Shown: positions 24,006-34,342, numbered from the stretch's first letter. The stretch is DNA of 64,000 nucleotides from Sulfurospirillum arcachonense DSM 9755 (GCF_000597725.1 NZ_JFBL01000015.1:1-64000), one strand, 5' to 3'. Program-made: numbers and translations. Notes: generated by a model from the letters alone, not told the origin.

Positions 24006-24824
24006 ATGACTAATTTTAAAAGTTCTTGTGCTTCACGTATTTTTGGATGTTTTGCTTCTCATAAATTTCCAAATATTATTCAAAATATTATAAATAAATC
24101 ATATGTAAAACTTATGAAAGTAAATTTGAGTGAATGCCCTGATATTTCAAGCTATAAGAGTTTAAATGAACTTTTTACACGAGAGTTAAAAACAAAAAGA
24201 GATATTGATGCAGATGAACATGAGTTTATCTCTCCATGTGATGCTTTTATTAGTGAGTGTGGAAATATACAAGAGCAAAAAGCTCTAATGATAAAAGGTC
24301 ACTCGTATAGAGTGCGAAATCTTTTGGGTGATTATATTTTAAAACAAGAGAAAGATAGGCTGATAGATGGTGATTATATTAACTTTTACTTATCACCTAA
24401 GGATTATCATCGATATCATGTTCCAATGGATATGCAAATTAAAAAAGCAGTTCATATCCCTGGAAAACTTTATCCTGTAAATTTTACATGGCTTAAAAAA
24501 ATTCCTGAGCTTTTTGTTGAAAATGAAAGAGTTGTTTTAGAGTGTTATACAAAAGATGATAAACTTTTTTATATGGTTTTTGTTGGAGCCTTAAATGTAG
24601 GGAAGATGCAATTTGTTTTTGATGAAACAATCCAAACAAATGCAAAGTCTTCTACACAAAAACCTTACATGTATAAAGATCTTTGGCTCAAAAAAGGTGA
24701 TGAATTAGGTCGTTTTGAGATGGGTTCAACCATAGTTATGTTTTTTGAAAAAGATATGGTAGAGCTTACATGTAGGAAAGATGAACCTATAAAATTTAGC
24801 GAAAAGATATGTAAAGTAATATAA
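24006..24824 (+). CDS. psd: Phosphatidylserine decarboxylase proenzyme
   Basis: 272 residues of the PSD family. The self-cleavage site MGST lies at residues 239-242, S241 becoming the pyruvoyl cofactor of the alpha chain. Upstream are SLNELFTRELK and the catalytic-region YLSPKDYHRYHVP with its conserved histidines. The enzyme converts phosphatidylserine to phosphatidylethanolamine at the membrane; it matches the shorter bacterial form common in Campylobacterota. It starts with ATG after AGAAAGAGATTA and stands divergent to the helicase. Three palindrome copies occur in or next to it. An EAL-domain gene follows after 15 bp and is probably cotranscribed. Confidence 0.95.
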   Translation: MTNFKSSCASRIFGCFASHKFPNIIQNIINKSYVKLMKVNLSECPDISSYKSLNELFTRELKTKRDIDADEHEFISPCDAFISECGNIQEQKALMIKGHSYRVRNLLGDYILKQEKDRLIDGDYINFYLSPKDYHRYHVPMDMQIKKAVHIPGKLYPVNFTWLKKIPELFVENERVVLECYTKDDKLFYMVFVGALNVGKMQFVFDETIQTNAKSSTQKPYMYKDLWLKKGDELGRFEMGSTIVMFFEKDMVELTCRKDEPIKFSEKICKVI

Positions 24825-24839
24825 TATTTAGGGTATACA

Positions 24840-27002
24840 ATGAATTTTAAATTCAAAGATATTTTTAAACTAGATTATTCTTATAGTCAAATGCAGCTTA
24901 TGGCCAATTCATTCAATATTGGTGTAATCCTTATAAACTTGGTTTCACCACTATTTATTATAACTATTTTACAAGATACAATAGTTCATAATCACTATCT
25001 ATTTATATGGCTTACTTTACAAATAAGTACAGTTTTAATAAGAGTTTATAGTGGTAAAAAATTAAATTATTATATTGTTAATTTTACTCTTAGTAAAATA
25101 AAACTCTATTTTAAATTATATCTTTTTGTCATTATTTTGAGTGGTTCTTTATGGGGATTCATACTAACTTTTGCTATTTTTAACTCATCAGAAACTGTAG
25201 TATTTTTTATGATTACTCTTTTATTTGCTCTTTCTTCTGGTTCTATTTTAACATTGGGTACGGTTTTTATAGCAATATTTTTTTACAACTTAACTATGAT
25301 TTTCCCTACTATGATTGCTTTTTTTTACATAAGTACTGATGCTCTGTATGTCATTGAAGGAGTATTGTTATGTACTTTTATGTTTGTTACATTAAAAACA
25401 TCTTATAACAAACAACAAATTATGTATGAAAATGAAAAAAATCTTTCTTTAATTAAACAGTATGAAAATATCACAAATCAATCAGCAATCATTTCTAAAA
25501 CCGATATCAATGGAATCATTACGCATACAAATGAAAATTTTTGTAAAATCTCCGGTTATACCAACAAAGAGTTAATAGGGCAAAGTCATAATATTATCAG
25601 GCATCCAGATATGCCTGCAGTTGCATTTAAAGACATGTGGGAAACAGTAAAAGATAAGAAAAAAACTTGGCAAGGGATTGTTAAAAATAAAGCCAAAAAT
25701 GGTGATTCATACTATGTGAGTACTACGGTTAGCCCTATATTAGATACTCAAAATAATATAAAAGAGTTTATAGCACTACGCCATGATATAAGTTCAATCA
25801 TGAGTGATAAAAATCAACTTTTTGATTATCTTGAGACAAATAAGCTTTCTGTTTTGATAATGATTCAAATTGAAGATTATAATACCTTAGAAAAATTTTA
25901 TGATAAAGCAAGTGTTGAAAAGATAGAAAAAGCGTTTGGAGATGCTCTTTTACATCTTTTACCAAATAAATGTAACTTTCAAAGAGTGTATCATCTTGGT
26001 CAGGGGTTATATGCCTTTGCAAAAGATAGAAGGACTTGTCAGCATACTAGTGCTGAGATACGAAAAATGTTACAAGAGTTTTTGAATAATGTTAAAAATT
26101 ATGTAGTGAAACTGGGAAAAATAGAGTATGACATATCGGCAATTTGTAGTTATACTTATGGTGTGATTCAAACATATGAAGATGCAAAAATTGGTATTGA
26201 AAAAGCTATAGAAAATAAACAAGATATTATTTATGCTGATGGACTTTCTGGCATAGAGTATTCTATTGCTCTACAAAATATAGAAACCTTACATACTCTT
26301 AAAGTTGCACTTGATGATAAAAAAGTTATCTCTTATTTCCAGCCAATTATTAACAATAAAACAAAAAAAGTTGATAAGTACGAATCTCTTGTAAGGCTCA
26401 TAACTCATGATGGCAAAGTCGTCTCTCCTGATAAATTTTTAGAAGTTGCTAAAAAAGGGAGATATTATGATCAAGTTACAAGGATAGTACTTCAAAACTC
26501 TTTTATTAGACTTAAAGATACTACTAAAGAAATTTCTATCAATATTTCTACACTAGATATCGAGTCAAAAGATATGCAAATAGTTATATTTAAACTTTTA
26601 GATGAATACAAAGAAGATTCTGAAAGAATAGTTTTTGAACTTTTAGAGAGTGAAGATGTAAGAGATTTTAATATAGTTAAGAAATTTATTAAAAAAGTAA
26701 AAGAGTATGGTGTGAAAATTGCAATTGATGACTTTGGTACAGGATATTCAAACTTTGAGAGACTTTTACAATATGAACCAGACTTACTAAAAATAGATGG
26801 AAGTTTAATTAAAAACATCAAAGACAATAAACTAAGCAAAAATATTGTTGAGACAATAGTTCTTTTTGCACAAAAACAGAAAATTAAAACCGTTGCAGAA
26901 TTTGTAGAAACAGAAGAAATTTATAATATTATTAATGAGATGGGCATAGACTATTCACAAGGGTATGCTTTTGGTAAACCTGAAAAGCTGTTGCAGGATT
27001 AA
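24840..27002 (+). CDS. Membrane PAS-(degenerate GGDEF)-EAL c-di-GMP phosphodiesterase
   Basis: 720 residues: six to seven N-terminal membrane segments (about 20-190), a PAS domain (about 205-320, with IITHTNENFCKISGYTNKEL), a GGDEF-like region (about 330-470) lacking any recognisable GG[DE]EF motif, and an EAL domain (about 480-720). The EAL site keeps the key acidic residues: ESLVRL (the EAL position), SINIST, ELLESEDVRD, IDDFGTGYSNFERL, KIDGSLI and a final ETEE. It therefore looks like an active phosphodiesterase hydrolysing c-di-GMP, with a GGDEF relic in a structural or GTP-binding role. The PAS domain of the redox/aerotaxis type hints at energy or oxygen sensing. Its 3' end overlaps the convergent permease gene within a shared terminator. 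Confidence 0.88.
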   Translation: MNFKFKDIFKLDYSYSQMQLMANSFNIGVILINLVSPLFIITILQDTIVHNHYLFIWLTLQISTVLIRVYSGKKLNYYIVNFTLSKIKLYFKLYLFVIILSGSLWGFILTFAIFNSSETVVFFMITLLFALSSGSILTLGTVFIAIFFYNLTMIFPTMIAFFYISTDALYVIEGVLLCTFMFVTLKTSYNKQQIMYENEKNLSLIKQYENITNQSAIISKTDINGIITHTNENFCKISGYTNKELIGQSHNIIRHPDMPAVAFKDMWETVKDKKKTWQGIVKNKAKNGDSYYVSTTVSPILDTQNNIKEFIALRHDISSIMSDKNQLFDYLETNKLSVLIMIQIEDYNTLEKFYDKASVEKIEKAFGDALLHLLPNKCNFQRVYHLGQGLYAFAKDRRTCQHTSAEIRKMLQEFLNNVKNYVVKLGKIEYDISAICSYTYGVIQTYEDAKIGIEKAIENKQDIIYADGLSGIEYSIALQNIETLHTLKVALDDKKVISYFQPIINNKTKKVDKYESLVRLITHDGKVVSPDKFLEVAKKGRYYDQVTRIVLQNSFIRLKDTTKEISINISTLDIESKDMQIVIFKLLDEYKEDSERIVFELLESEDVRDFNIVKKFIKKVKEYGVKIAIDDFGTGYSNFERLLQYEPDLLKIDGSLIKNIKDNKLSKNIVETIVLFAQKQKIKTVAEFVETEEIYNIINEMGIDYSQGYAFGKPEKLLQD

Positions 27003-27017
27003 CTACAACAGCTTTTT
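26983..27017. terminator. Bidirectional terminator overlapping two stop codons
   Basis: AAAAGCTGTTG (26983-26993) pairs with CAACAGCTTTT (27006-27016) around a 12-nt loop; T-rich sequence follows on the plus strand. It includes the ends of both the EAL gene and the convergent permease gene. Confidence 0.82.
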
Positions 27018-28048
27018 GTCTTTTTATGAGGTTTTATATATTTGTACATTAAACCTAACATAATAACAGAGAAAATAGCCTCTAAAAGACTAGCATCTTC
27101 TTCTGCACTTACACTATTTATGGTTGAACTTAAAAAGTTTAAAAATACTGTATCCATGATATACGCAAAAAATGTAGTTCCAAGAATAACAGAACTAATA
27201 TAAATGACAGTAGATTTTTTCCCAAGTATTTTTTGTATAACAGAAATAGTTACTAGGTTTGTAGCTGGACCAGCTGTGAGAAAAACAAACGCTGCTCCAG
27301 GAGAAAAACCAGTGAGTATTAAAGTAATCCCTATAGGAATAGATGTAATAGCACAAACATAAAGAGGCATAGCAATCAGAAGTACAAATATATAACTCAA
27401 AAATAAGTTATCTGATAAAAGTGAGGTCATATCAGTTGGGATAAAAGTACTTAAAAGTGAACCTAGAATAATTCCTATAAGTAAAGATTTTGCAATACCA
27501 CTAAAAAGTTGATTAAAAGCATAATCAAAAACTCTATCAAGAAAAGGAGCTTTTTCTTTTACATGTAAAGAAATTATAGGTTCTTTTACAGTTGGTTTAT
27601 TCGTTGTCCAAAGATTGTTTTTTATCTGCTTTTGTTCTTTAATAAAAATCATAGATAAAAATCCAGCTATGATTGCAATAACAATAGATGTTATAACTCT
27701 GTACATAGTAAAAAATAAGCCAAAGGCCCCATAAGTTGCCATAATAGAATCAACACCCGTAATAGGAGTTGAAATTAAAAAAGTTTGTAAAGCACTCTTA
27801 CTTGCGCCACTTTTTTGCAGTGATGAAACAAAAGGAATTACACTACATGAACAAAGAGGAAGAGGGGTTCCTAAAAGAGCAGCTTTAAAAATTGAGCTTG
27901 TTGAGTTTTCTCCAATATGCTTTTGTATAAAACTATCTGGGATTATCTGTTTTATAATCCCAGCAATTATAAGACCAAAAATAATATAAAATGAAATTAA
28001 ACTTGTAAAATGCCAAAAATTGCTTAAAAATTCACTAACGAGTTCCAC
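26999..28048 (-). CDS. Permease of the SO_0444 (DUF318/ArsP-like) type, putative metal exporter
   Basis: 349 residues with about eight to nine membrane segments in two blocks. The signature GTPLPLCSCSVIPFVSSLQKSG near residues 60-80 has paired cysteines; the repeat in block two is GFSPGAAFVFLTAGPATNL. The C-terminus ends SCCS. Relatives are called SO_0444 family Cu/Zn efflux transporters or DUF318 permeases; substrate evidence is thin and the membrane cysteines suggest a soft-metal ligand. The start is GTG with AAAGGTG six nt upstream. A strong Fur-box-like palindrome lies 18-30 bp before the start. It is downstream of the MATE gene but likely has its own promoter. Confidence 0.82.
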   Translation of the reverse strand: MELVSEFLSNFWHFTSLISFYIIFGLIIAGIIKQIIPDSFIQKHIGENSTSSIFKAALLGTPLPLCSCSVIPFVSSLQKSGASKSALQTFLISTPITGVDSIMATYGAFGLFFTMYRVITSIVIAIIAGFLSMIFIKEQKQIKNNLWTTNKPTVKEPIISLHVKEKAPFLDRVFDYAFNQLFSGIAKSLLIGIILGSLLSTFIPTDMTSLLSDNLFLSYIFVLLIAMPLYVCAITSIPIGITLILTGFSPGAAFVFLTAGPATNLVTISVIQKILGKKSTVIYISSVILGTTFFAYIMDTVFLNFLSSTINSVSAEEDASLLEAIFSVIMLGLMYKYIKPHKKTKSCCS

Positions 28049-28063
28049 AGTGCACCTTTTTTT

Positions 28064-28080
28064 ATAATGATTATCATTTT
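28064..28080 (-). promoter_or_regulatory. Fur box upstream of the permease
   Basis: AATGATAATCATTAT on the minus strand matches 15 contiguous positions of the 19-bp Fur consensus GATAATGATAATCATTATC; its 13-bp core (28066-28078) is a perfect palindrome around one central base. A TATACT -10-like hexamer lies just upstream (about 28084), so binding would block transcription. Suggests iron- (or zinc-) responsive control of the permease. Confidence 0.72.
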
Positions 28081-28109
28081 TAGTATACTTAAATAAGCTT
28101 ATTTTATAT

Positions 28110-29444
28110 TTAAATAGGATCTAATTCTTGTAGTTTTCGTTTTGCATACCAAAGAATAAAAAGAGCAGACGACCATACGGTTAATGCAAGTCCAAACCAA
28201 TAATAACCTAAAGCTAACTTATAAAAGGAAAAAATACTAAATAAAATAGTAGGAATTATAAGTTGCCTAAAAAGACTAAGGTATATTATGAGTGAAGGTT
28301 TTTTTATGCCTTGAAGTAAAGAGACATTTATAAAAACTAAGACATATCCATAAAGAGAAATTCCAGCAGCTATAAGATAGCTCATTGCTGCATCTATTAC
28401 TAAAGGATCTTTGCTAAAAAAGGAAATCATAAACTCACCAAAAGCAAAAATAAAAAACATTCCTATAATCCACAGCATTAAACCAACTTTTTGTGCATAT
28501 TGCATGGTTTGCCTTATTCTATCAAATAAACCAGCTCCATTGTTTTGTGAAACAATAGCAAGAACAGCTACATTAATTCCTATACTAGGTAGGAGTACAA
28601 TTTGTTCTATCCTAATAGCTATGCCATATCCAGCAATAGCATGCTGTCCAAAAGATGCTATGAAATAAGTAAGAATAAACGTACCAAATGCCATAAGAGA
28701 CATATTCATAGTAGGAGGAAATCCTTGTTTAAAAAATGAAACAATGATATCGATATCAAATTTGAATTTAGGTAGGTCTTTGAGTAAGTAAGTTTTTTTG
28801 ACATTGTATAATAGATAAGCCATACCAAAGCACTCTACAATAATCGTTGCATAAGCTATACCTTTTACACTAAGAGGTGCAATTCCCAAACCTCCTTTTA
28901 CAAACCAAAAATCAAAGAGTATATTGAGTAAAAAACCAGAAATTAAAAAATTTCTAAAAACAATAGTATTACCTATAGAGTTTAGAATTGCATTAGAAAA
29001 AAATACTCCAACATAAAATATTGCTCCTAAAAGGATTATATTTACATAAGCAAGTGCCTCTTCTAGGTATTGACCATCTGCTTTTAAAAGTACAATTAGA
29101 TGTGGAGCACTGATAAGTCCAATAATTGTTAAAATAATAGATAAAAACAGAGCTAAAATACCGGCATGAAAAATGATTTGTTTTGCATGGACAATATCTT
29201 TTTGACCAATAGCATTTCCTAAAAGAGCAGTCAAGCCTTGACTCATACCACCAGCAATTGCAATAACAATAAAAAAGATTGAAGAAGTTAAAGATAAAGA
29301 AGCAACAGCTTGTGTTGATATATCACCTGCAAAATAGGTATCTGTGACATTAAACATTGTATGAAAGAAGTACCCTATACTAGAAGGTATAGCGATACTT
29401 CTTAAGTGATTTTTTATACACCCTTGTGTTAAATCACTAGACAT
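28110..29444 (-). CDS. MATE family efflux transporter
   Basis: 444 residues with twelve predicted membrane helices in two homologous halves, the MATE (MatE/MatE) layout. The N-terminal half has SIGYFFHTMFNVTDTYFAG, the second half GFPPTMNMSLMAFGTF and GIAIRIEQIVLLPSIGINVAV. Family function: Na+- or H+-coupled export of cationic or toxic organic compounds; the substrate is not predictable. Its start overlaps the end of ychF by 8 bp, so it is the last gene of a long minus-strand operon beginning near rpiB/apt. A 61-bp gap with a Fur box separates it from the following permease. Confidence 0.9.
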   Translation of the reverse strand: MSSDLTQGCIKNHLRSIAIPSSIGYFFHTMFNVTDTYFAGDISTQAVASLSLTSSIFFIVIAIAGGMSQGLTALLGNAIGQKDIVHAKQIIFHAGILALFLSIILTIIGLISAPHLIVLLKADGQYLEEALAYVNIILLGAIFYVGVFFSNAILNSIGNTIVFRNFLISGFLLNILFDFWFVKGGLGIAPLSVKGIAYATIIVECFGMAYLLYNVKKTYLLKDLPKFKFDIDIIVSFFKQGFPPTMNMSLMAFGTFILTYFIASFGQHAIAGYGIAIRIEQIVLLPSIGINVAVLAIVSQNNGAGLFDRIRQTMQYAQKVGLMLWIIGMFFIFAFGEFMISFFSKDPLVIDAAMSYLIAAGISLYGYVLVFINVSLLQGIKKPSLIIYLSLFRQLIIPTILFSIFSFYKLALGYYWFGLALTVWSSALFILWYAKRKLQELDPI

Positions 29445-30537
29445 TGAACCTAAAATGCATTACATCGCCATCAGCAACAATATAATCTTTTCCTTCCAAA
29501 CGCATTTTACCAGCTTCTTTAGAACCATTTTCGCCATTATTAGCGATAAAGTCTTCATAAGCGATTACTTCTGCACGAATAAACCCTTTTTCAAAGTCAT
29601 TGTGAATTACAGAGGCTGATTTTGGAGCTTTCCAACCTTTTGTAATTGTCCATGCTCTTACTTCCATAACGCCAGCTGTAAAGTAGCTAATAAGATTGAG
29701 TTTTTCAAATGCAGTATGAATTATTTTGTTAAGTCCAGACTCTTCAATACCAAGATCTGCTAAAAATTCATTAGCTTCTTCTTCATCAAGTCCACATAAC
29801 TCTTCTTCAATTTTTGCACAAAGTACAACCACATCTGCTCCTACTTCTTGTGCATGAGCTTTTACTTTAGCGACATATTCATTCTCTTCTAAAAGTGAGT
29901 CTTCATCTACATTCGCACCATAAATAATTGTTTTATTAGATAAAAATCTTAGTTCTTTATCTAACTCTTCAAACATTGGGTCATCTTTTTTAGCAAAAGT
30001 ACTTACAGGTTTGATTTCATCAAGATGAGCTTTAAGCTCAAGTGCAAATTCATGAGTAGCACGAACTGTTTTGTCAGCTTTTGAAGTACGGTGAAGTTTA
30101 TCAACTTTTTTATCAAGTTGCTGAATATCAGCAAATATAAGTTCACTCTCAATAATCTCTATATCTCTAATAGGATCAATTGCACCTTCAACATGAGTAA
30201 TGTTTTCATCATCAAAACATCTTACCATATGTAAGATTACTTCAACTTCACGAATATTTGATAAAAACTTATTACCAAGTCCTTCACCAGCACTTGCTCC
30301 TTTAACTAATCCAGCAATATCTACAAAATCAACTGTTGAGTATTGAATACGCTCAGGATTAACGATCTTTGCAAGCTCACCTAATCTGCTATCAGGGACA
30401 GGAACTATTGCTTTATTGGGTTCAATCGTACAAAACGGATAGTTTGCACTCTCTGCATTTTGCGCTTTTGTTAAAGCATTAAAAGTTGTTGATTTTCCAA
30501 TATTTGGAAGTCCTACGATACCTACACCTAATCCCAT
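29437..30537 (-). CDS. ychF: Ribosome-binding ATPase YchF (Obg family)
   Basis: 366 residues, standard length. G1 motif GLPNIGKST at residues 9-17, G3 [19 protein letters not shown] near 65-85, and the Obg-like coiled-coil insert (about 125-200). The C-terminal TGS domain holds [14 protein letters not shown] and [12 protein letters not shown]. The G4 region is of the YchF type, consistent with ATP rather than GTP preference. Known role: ATPase that binds ribosomes and affects stress responses and translation at non-canonical starts. ATG shares one base with the pepA stop. It overlaps the MATE gene by 8 bp. Confidence 0.97.
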   Translation of the reverse strand: MGLGVGIVGLPNIGKSTTFNALTKAQNAESANYPFCTIEPNKAIVPVPDSRLGELAKIVNPERIQYSTVDFVDIAGLVKGASAGEGLGNKFLSNIREVEVILHMVRCFDDENITHVEGAIDPIRDIEIIESELIFADIQQLDKKVDKLHRTSKADKTVRATHEFALELKAHLDEIKPVSTFAKKDDPMFEELDKELRFLSNKTIIYGANVDEDSLLEENEYVAKVKAHAQEVGADVVVLCAKIEEELCGLDEEEANEFLADLGIEESGLNKIIHTAFEKLNLISYFTAGVMEVRAWTITKGWKAPKSASVIHNDFEKGFIRAEVIAYEDFIANNGENGSKEAGKMRLEGKDYIVADGDVMHFRFNV

Positions 30538-31997
30538 TATTTGTCCTCTTCTTTACTTTTTTCTATCATCCAATACAGATTCATTCTAACACCAGCTCCA
30601 CTTGCTCCACATTGGTTATATCCCCAATCTTTTTCAACATAAGCAGGACCTGCAATATCAAGGTGAAGCCATTTATCTTTATATTCATCTTCTACAAAGT
30701 TATCTAAAAACATTCCAGCTGTAATTGCTCCACCATAACGAGATGAGCTTATATTACTTACATCAGCGATTGAGCTTTTGAGTAATTTTTTTAAGTAACG
30801 GTTAAATGGTAAAGTACCTGTTAATTCACCACTTTTGTTTGCACTTTTCATTAACGAGTGTTTTAACTCACTTGAATGTCCCATGACACCAGTTGTATAA
30901 TCACCAAGTGCAACTACACAAGCACCAGTAAGGGTCGCCATATCTATGAGATAGTCAGGTTTTTGCTCACAAGCATAAGCAAGACAATCAGCTAAAACCA
31001 ATCTTCCTTCAGCATCTGTATTTCTTACTTCTATTGTAGTTCCATTTTTTGCAGTTAATACATCATCAGGTTTATAAGCTTCAGGACCAATAGCATTTTC
31101 AGTAGCACCCACGATAGCATGAATTTCATAAGGAAGTTCAAGCTCGGCTGCTCCTTTTAATATACCTAGAACTGCTGCACCACCACCCATATCTGATTTC
31201 ATACTTACCATATAATCACCTGGTTTTAATGAAAGTCCACCAGTATCATATGTTAAACCTTTTCCTACATATACGAATTTTTCTTTTGCATTTGATGGTT
31301 TATAAACAACATGAAGAAGACGAGGAGGGATATGACTTGCTCTATTGACTGCTAAAAATGCTCCCATACCTTGTTCTTCTAAAAATTCTTTTCCATAAGC
31401 TTTACATGTAACATTTGGAATTGACTCTAAACTCTTAGCAATCTCTTCTAATTTTAATGAATGCATTTCATATGGTATTTCATTTACTAAGTTTTTTGAA
31501 AAGTTTGTTGCTTCTGCAATAGTAGTTCCCACTTTTATAGCTTTTTGTGCACTTTGCATAGAAACATCAGGTCTACTATAATCATCTGTACAAATAGTGA
31601 TAGTCTCAATATTAAGAGGTTTTTTCTTACTTTTATAATTTTGATAAGAATAAGAACCAAGGATAAAAGCTTCACTCATTGCTTTTATATTTACCCCAGG
31701 ACAATCATCTGAATAAGTACCGATTTTTATACTTTTGGCAGTTGTGCTTTTGATAACATTGATAGCTTTTGAAGCACCCAATCTAATCTCATCAGCATCC
31801 AGTGAATCAATACCAACATAAACAGTTTTTTTATCTGCAAGTAAACAAGCTTCTTCGCCTTCACCTTTAAAACCTAAAAACTCTAAAGTCTCTTTATCTT
31901 CTACAGATTTATGGTCTAAATCTTTATTTACTACAAATACAATTTTTATATCAGCAGCAACTTCACTAATTTTTTTGTTACTTATTTCTATTTTCAT
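30537..31997 (-). CDS. pepA: Cytosol (leucyl) aminopeptidase
   Basis: 486 residues of peptidase family M17. The signature NTDAEGRL near residue 330 and the upstream GKGLTYDTGGLSLKPGDYMVSMKSDM supply the two-metal site and catalytic lysine/arginine. The N-terminal macrodomain-like part (1-160) is more variable, as usual. It removes N-terminal residues from peptides in the cytoplasm as a hexamer; in some bacteria PepA is also a DNA-binding regulator. Its first 20 bp overlap the end of the dedA-type gene. One TTACATGTA palindrome lies in it (31402). Confidence 0.96.
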   Translation of the reverse strand: MKIEISNKKISEVAADIKIVFVVNKDLDHKSVEDKETLEFLGFKGEGEEACLLADKKTVYVGIDSLDADEIRLGASKAINVIKSTTAKSIKIGTYSDDCPGVNIKAMSEAFILGSYSYQNYKSKKKPLNIETITICTDDYSRPDVSMQSAQKAIKVGTTIAEATNFSKNLVNEIPYEMHSLKLEEIAKSLESIPNVTCKAYGKEFLEEQGMGAFLAVNRASHIPPRLLHVVYKPSNAKEKFVYVGKGLTYDTGGLSLKPGDYMVSMKSDMGGGAAVLGILKGAAELELPYEIHAIVGATENAIGPEAYKPDDVLTAKNGTTIEVRNTDAEGRLVLADCLAYACEQKPDYLIDMATLTGACVVALGDYTTGVMGHSSELKHSLMKSANKSGELTGTLPFNRYLKKLLKSSIADVSNISSSRYGGAITAGMFLDNFVEDEYKDKWLHLDIAGPAYVEKDWGYNQCGASGAGVRMNLYWMIEKSKEEDK

Positions 31998-32574
31998 GTG
32001 TTCTCTTTTTTAAAATATTTTTTTCTATCGTGTGAAATGTATACCAAATACTACCAGCAAAAATAATTGCTACAGGAATGGCATAATACCAATGCTCATG
32101 AGCATAATCTAAAACTTCTAAAATCTTCTCTCCCAAAATATAGGCAGGTGTAATAGTAATAGCAGCCCAAACCCAGGCACTTAGCAAGTTGATAAATGCA
32201 AATTTTTTTGCTGAATATCTAGTAACCCCAATAGATATTGGAATAATAGTTCGTAATCCATACATATAACGTTGAAAAAATATAATGGGCCAGCCATGAT
32301 TTTTTAAAAGTATATGTGCAACTGCAAACTTTCTTCTTTGTTTTCTCATTTTTTTATGAATAGATTTTTTATTAAATCTTCCAATATAAAAATAGATTTG
32401 ATCTCCTGCAAAACCACCAAGTCCTGCAACAAAAATTGCTATTGGGAGGGACATATCACCTGTATGAGAGAGGAGACCTCCCATAATAAGACCCATTTCT
32501 CCTTCAAGTATACTCCATATAAAAAGTATTATATAGCCGTGTTCTTTGATAAGTTCTATGAATAAATCAGTCAT
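31978..32574 (-). CDS. DedA family membrane protein
   Basis: 198 residues with five predicted membrane segments and DedA/SNARE-associated signatures: GLIMGGLLSHTGDMSLPIAIFVAGLGGFAGDQIYFYIG near 27-64 and RTIIPISIGVTRYSAKKF with its conserved arginine near 130-145. DedA proteins act in inner-membrane homeostasis; several are undecaprenyl-phosphate or phospholipid flippases needed for proton-motive-force maintenance. The gene sits 8 bp after trpB and overlaps pepA by 20 bp, so it belongs to the same minus-strand operon. Confidence 0.92.
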   Translation of the reverse strand: MTDLFIELIKEHGYIILFIWSILEGEMGLIMGGLLSHTGDMSLPIAIFVAGLGGFAGDQIYFYIGRFNKKSIHKKMRKQRRKFAVAHILLKNHGWPIIFFQRYMYGLRTIIPISIGVTRYSAKKFAFINLLSAWVWAAITITPAYILGEKILEVLDYAHEHWYYAIPVAIIFAGSIWYTFHTIEKNILKKRTHENRNK

Positions 32575-32582
32575 CTCAATAC

Positions 32583-33788
32583 TTAATCAAAGGAGAGTAA
32601 ATCTTTTGCTTGGATCATGTCTTTATCGCCACGACCAGAAAGATTTACAATAATAAGAGAGTTTTTGATTTTCTCTTTTGGTATTTTTTTAAGATAAGCA
32701 ACAGCATGAGCACTTTCAAAAGCAGGAATTAATCCTTCTGTTTGACTCAACCAAACAAAAGCATCAAGTGCCTCTTGATCTGTTATATTCTCGTACTGTG
32801 CTTCTTTTAATTCTTTAAGATAAGCATGTTCTGGTCCAATTCCTGGATAGTCAAGTCCAGCACTTATGGAGTGGGCTTCGAGTATTTGTCCATCATCATC
32901 TTGTAAAAGATAACTCATTTGTCCATGTAAAACTCCAGGACTTCCTTTTTCTAAGCTAGCTCCATGTTTATCAGTTTCAACGCCAAGTCCACCAGCTTCT
33001 ATACCAATACAAGTTACACCTTCATCTTCTAAAAAATGACTAAAAGCACCAATAGCATTACTTCCCCCACCAATACACGCAATAACATAATCAGGTAAGC
33101 GGTTTTCTTTTGCTAATATTTGAGCTTTTGCTTCGTATCCAATTATAGCTTGAAAGTCTCTTACCATCATAGGATATGGATGAGGACCAGCCACGGTTCC
33201 TATGATATAAAAAGTATCCCTTGCATTGGTTACCCAATAACGTATAGCTTCATTCATAGCATCTTTAAGTGTTCTACTGCCACTTTTTACACTGTGAACT
33301 TTAGCTCCTAAAAGTTTCATGCGAAAAACATTAAGCTCTTGTCTCTCAACATCTTTTTCGCCCATGAAAACTTCACATTCAAGTCCTAAAAGAGCAGCTA
33401 TTGTAGCTGTGGCAACACCATGTTGACCAGCACCAGTTTCAGCAATGACTCTTTTTTTACCCATTTTTTTAGCAATAAGACCTTGAACAATAGTATTGTT
33501 AACTTTATGAGCTCCAGTATGGTTTAAATCTTCTCTTTTAAAATAAATCTTTGCCCCAAGTTCATCGGAAATATTTTTTGCATAATACAAAGCAGAAGGA
33601 CGACCAACATAATCTTTTAAGTATGTGTCTACTTCACTCCAAAAATCTTCGTCAAAACGGATTGTTTTATAATATTCATCAAGTTCTAAAAGTACAGGCA
33701 TTAATGTTTCGGGAACATATCTTCCTCCAAATTTACCAAAGTGCCCATTTGAATCAGGATCAAATTTTGAAGCTTTAGGAATGTACAT
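32583..33788 (-). CDS. trpB: Tryptophan synthase beta chain
   Basis: 401 residues, typical length. PLP lysine in [10 protein letters not shown] (about residue 93), phosphate-binding loop [12 protein letters not shown] near 233, and the N-terminal [15 protein letters not shown]. It makes tryptophan from indole and serine. Unusually for the pathway, no trpA or other trp gene is beside it: apt lies one base upstream and dedA 8 bp downstream. It may therefore be a second, stand-alone copy or part of a dispersed trp set; the sequence looks like a normal TrpB1. Its ATG shares a base with the apt stop. Confidence 0.96.
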   Translation of the reverse strand: MYIPKASKFDPDSNGHFGKFGGRYVPETLMPVLLELDEYYKTIRFDEDFWSEVDTYLKDYVGRPSALYYAKNISDELGAKIYFKREDLNHTGAHKVNNTIVQGLIAKKMGKKRVIAETGAGQHGVATATIAALLGLECEVFMGEKDVERQELNVFRMKLLGAKVHSVKSGSRTLKDAMNEAIRYWVTNARDTFYIIGTVAGPHPYPMMVRDFQAIIGYEAKAQILAKENRLPDYVIACIGGGSNAIGAFSHFLEDEGVTCIGIEAGGLGVETDKHGASLEKGSPGVLHGQMSYLLQDDDGQILEAHSISAGLDYPGIGPEHAYLKELKEAQYENITDQEALDAFVWLSQTEGLIPAFESAHAVAYLKKIPKEKIKNSLIIVNLSGRGDKDMIQAKDLLSFD

Positions 33789-34342
33789 TAGTCTAATTCC
33801 AATACTGAGTATACAGGTGTTGTTTTCTTAATTTCTTCATCACCTTGTAAAAATGTAAGATTTAAAAGAAAACAAGCTTCAACACATGTTGCTCCTGCTT
33901 TGTTTATTAAACTTACCGCAGCTGTTGCTGTCCCACCAGTAGCTATCAAGTCATCTATAAGTAAAACTTTTGGGTTTTCTTTTGTACATTTAAAAGCATC
34001 TATATGAATTTCTACTTCATCTACACCATATTCTAGTGAATATTTTTCACTAATAGTTGTGTAAGGAAGTTTTCCTGGTTTTCTAATGGGAACAAAACAT
34101 CCTCCAATTTTTGCAGCAAGTGCAGCACCAAAAATAAAACCGCGACTTTCAATTCCTGCAATAAAATCTATATCTTCATTTTGGTATCTATCAGCTAAAT
34201 GATCCATAAGAAAATTATATGCTTTTGCATCTCCAAGTAGTGTTGTAATGTCTTTAAATATAATTCCAGGTTTTGGAAAGTCTTTAATGTCTCTAATTGT
34301 TTTTAATAAATAATCTTTATCACTTTGATTTAATGTTTTCAT
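33788..34342 (-). CDS. apt: Adenine phosphoribosyltransferase
   Basis: 184 residues. The PRPP-binding motif [17 protein letters not shown] (about residues 127-143) is clear, and [18 protein letters not shown] at the N-terminus and [12 protein letters not shown] are Apt signatures. It salvages adenine to AMP. ATG at 34340-34342 follows a GATAGGTGA stretch. A 94-bp gap separates it from the upstream coiled-coil gene, so a promoter may lie there (about 34343-34436); downstream the operon continues without gaps into trpB. Confidence 0.96.
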   Translation of the reverse strand: MKTLNQSDKDYLLKTIRDIKDFPKPGIIFKDITTLLGDAKAYNFLMDHLADRYQNEDIDFIAGIESRGFIFGAALAAKIGGCFVPIRKPGKLPYTTISEKYSLEYGVDEVEIHIDAFKCTKENPKVLLIDDLIATGGTATAAVSLINKAGATCVEACFLLNLTFLQGDEEIKKTTPVYSVLELD

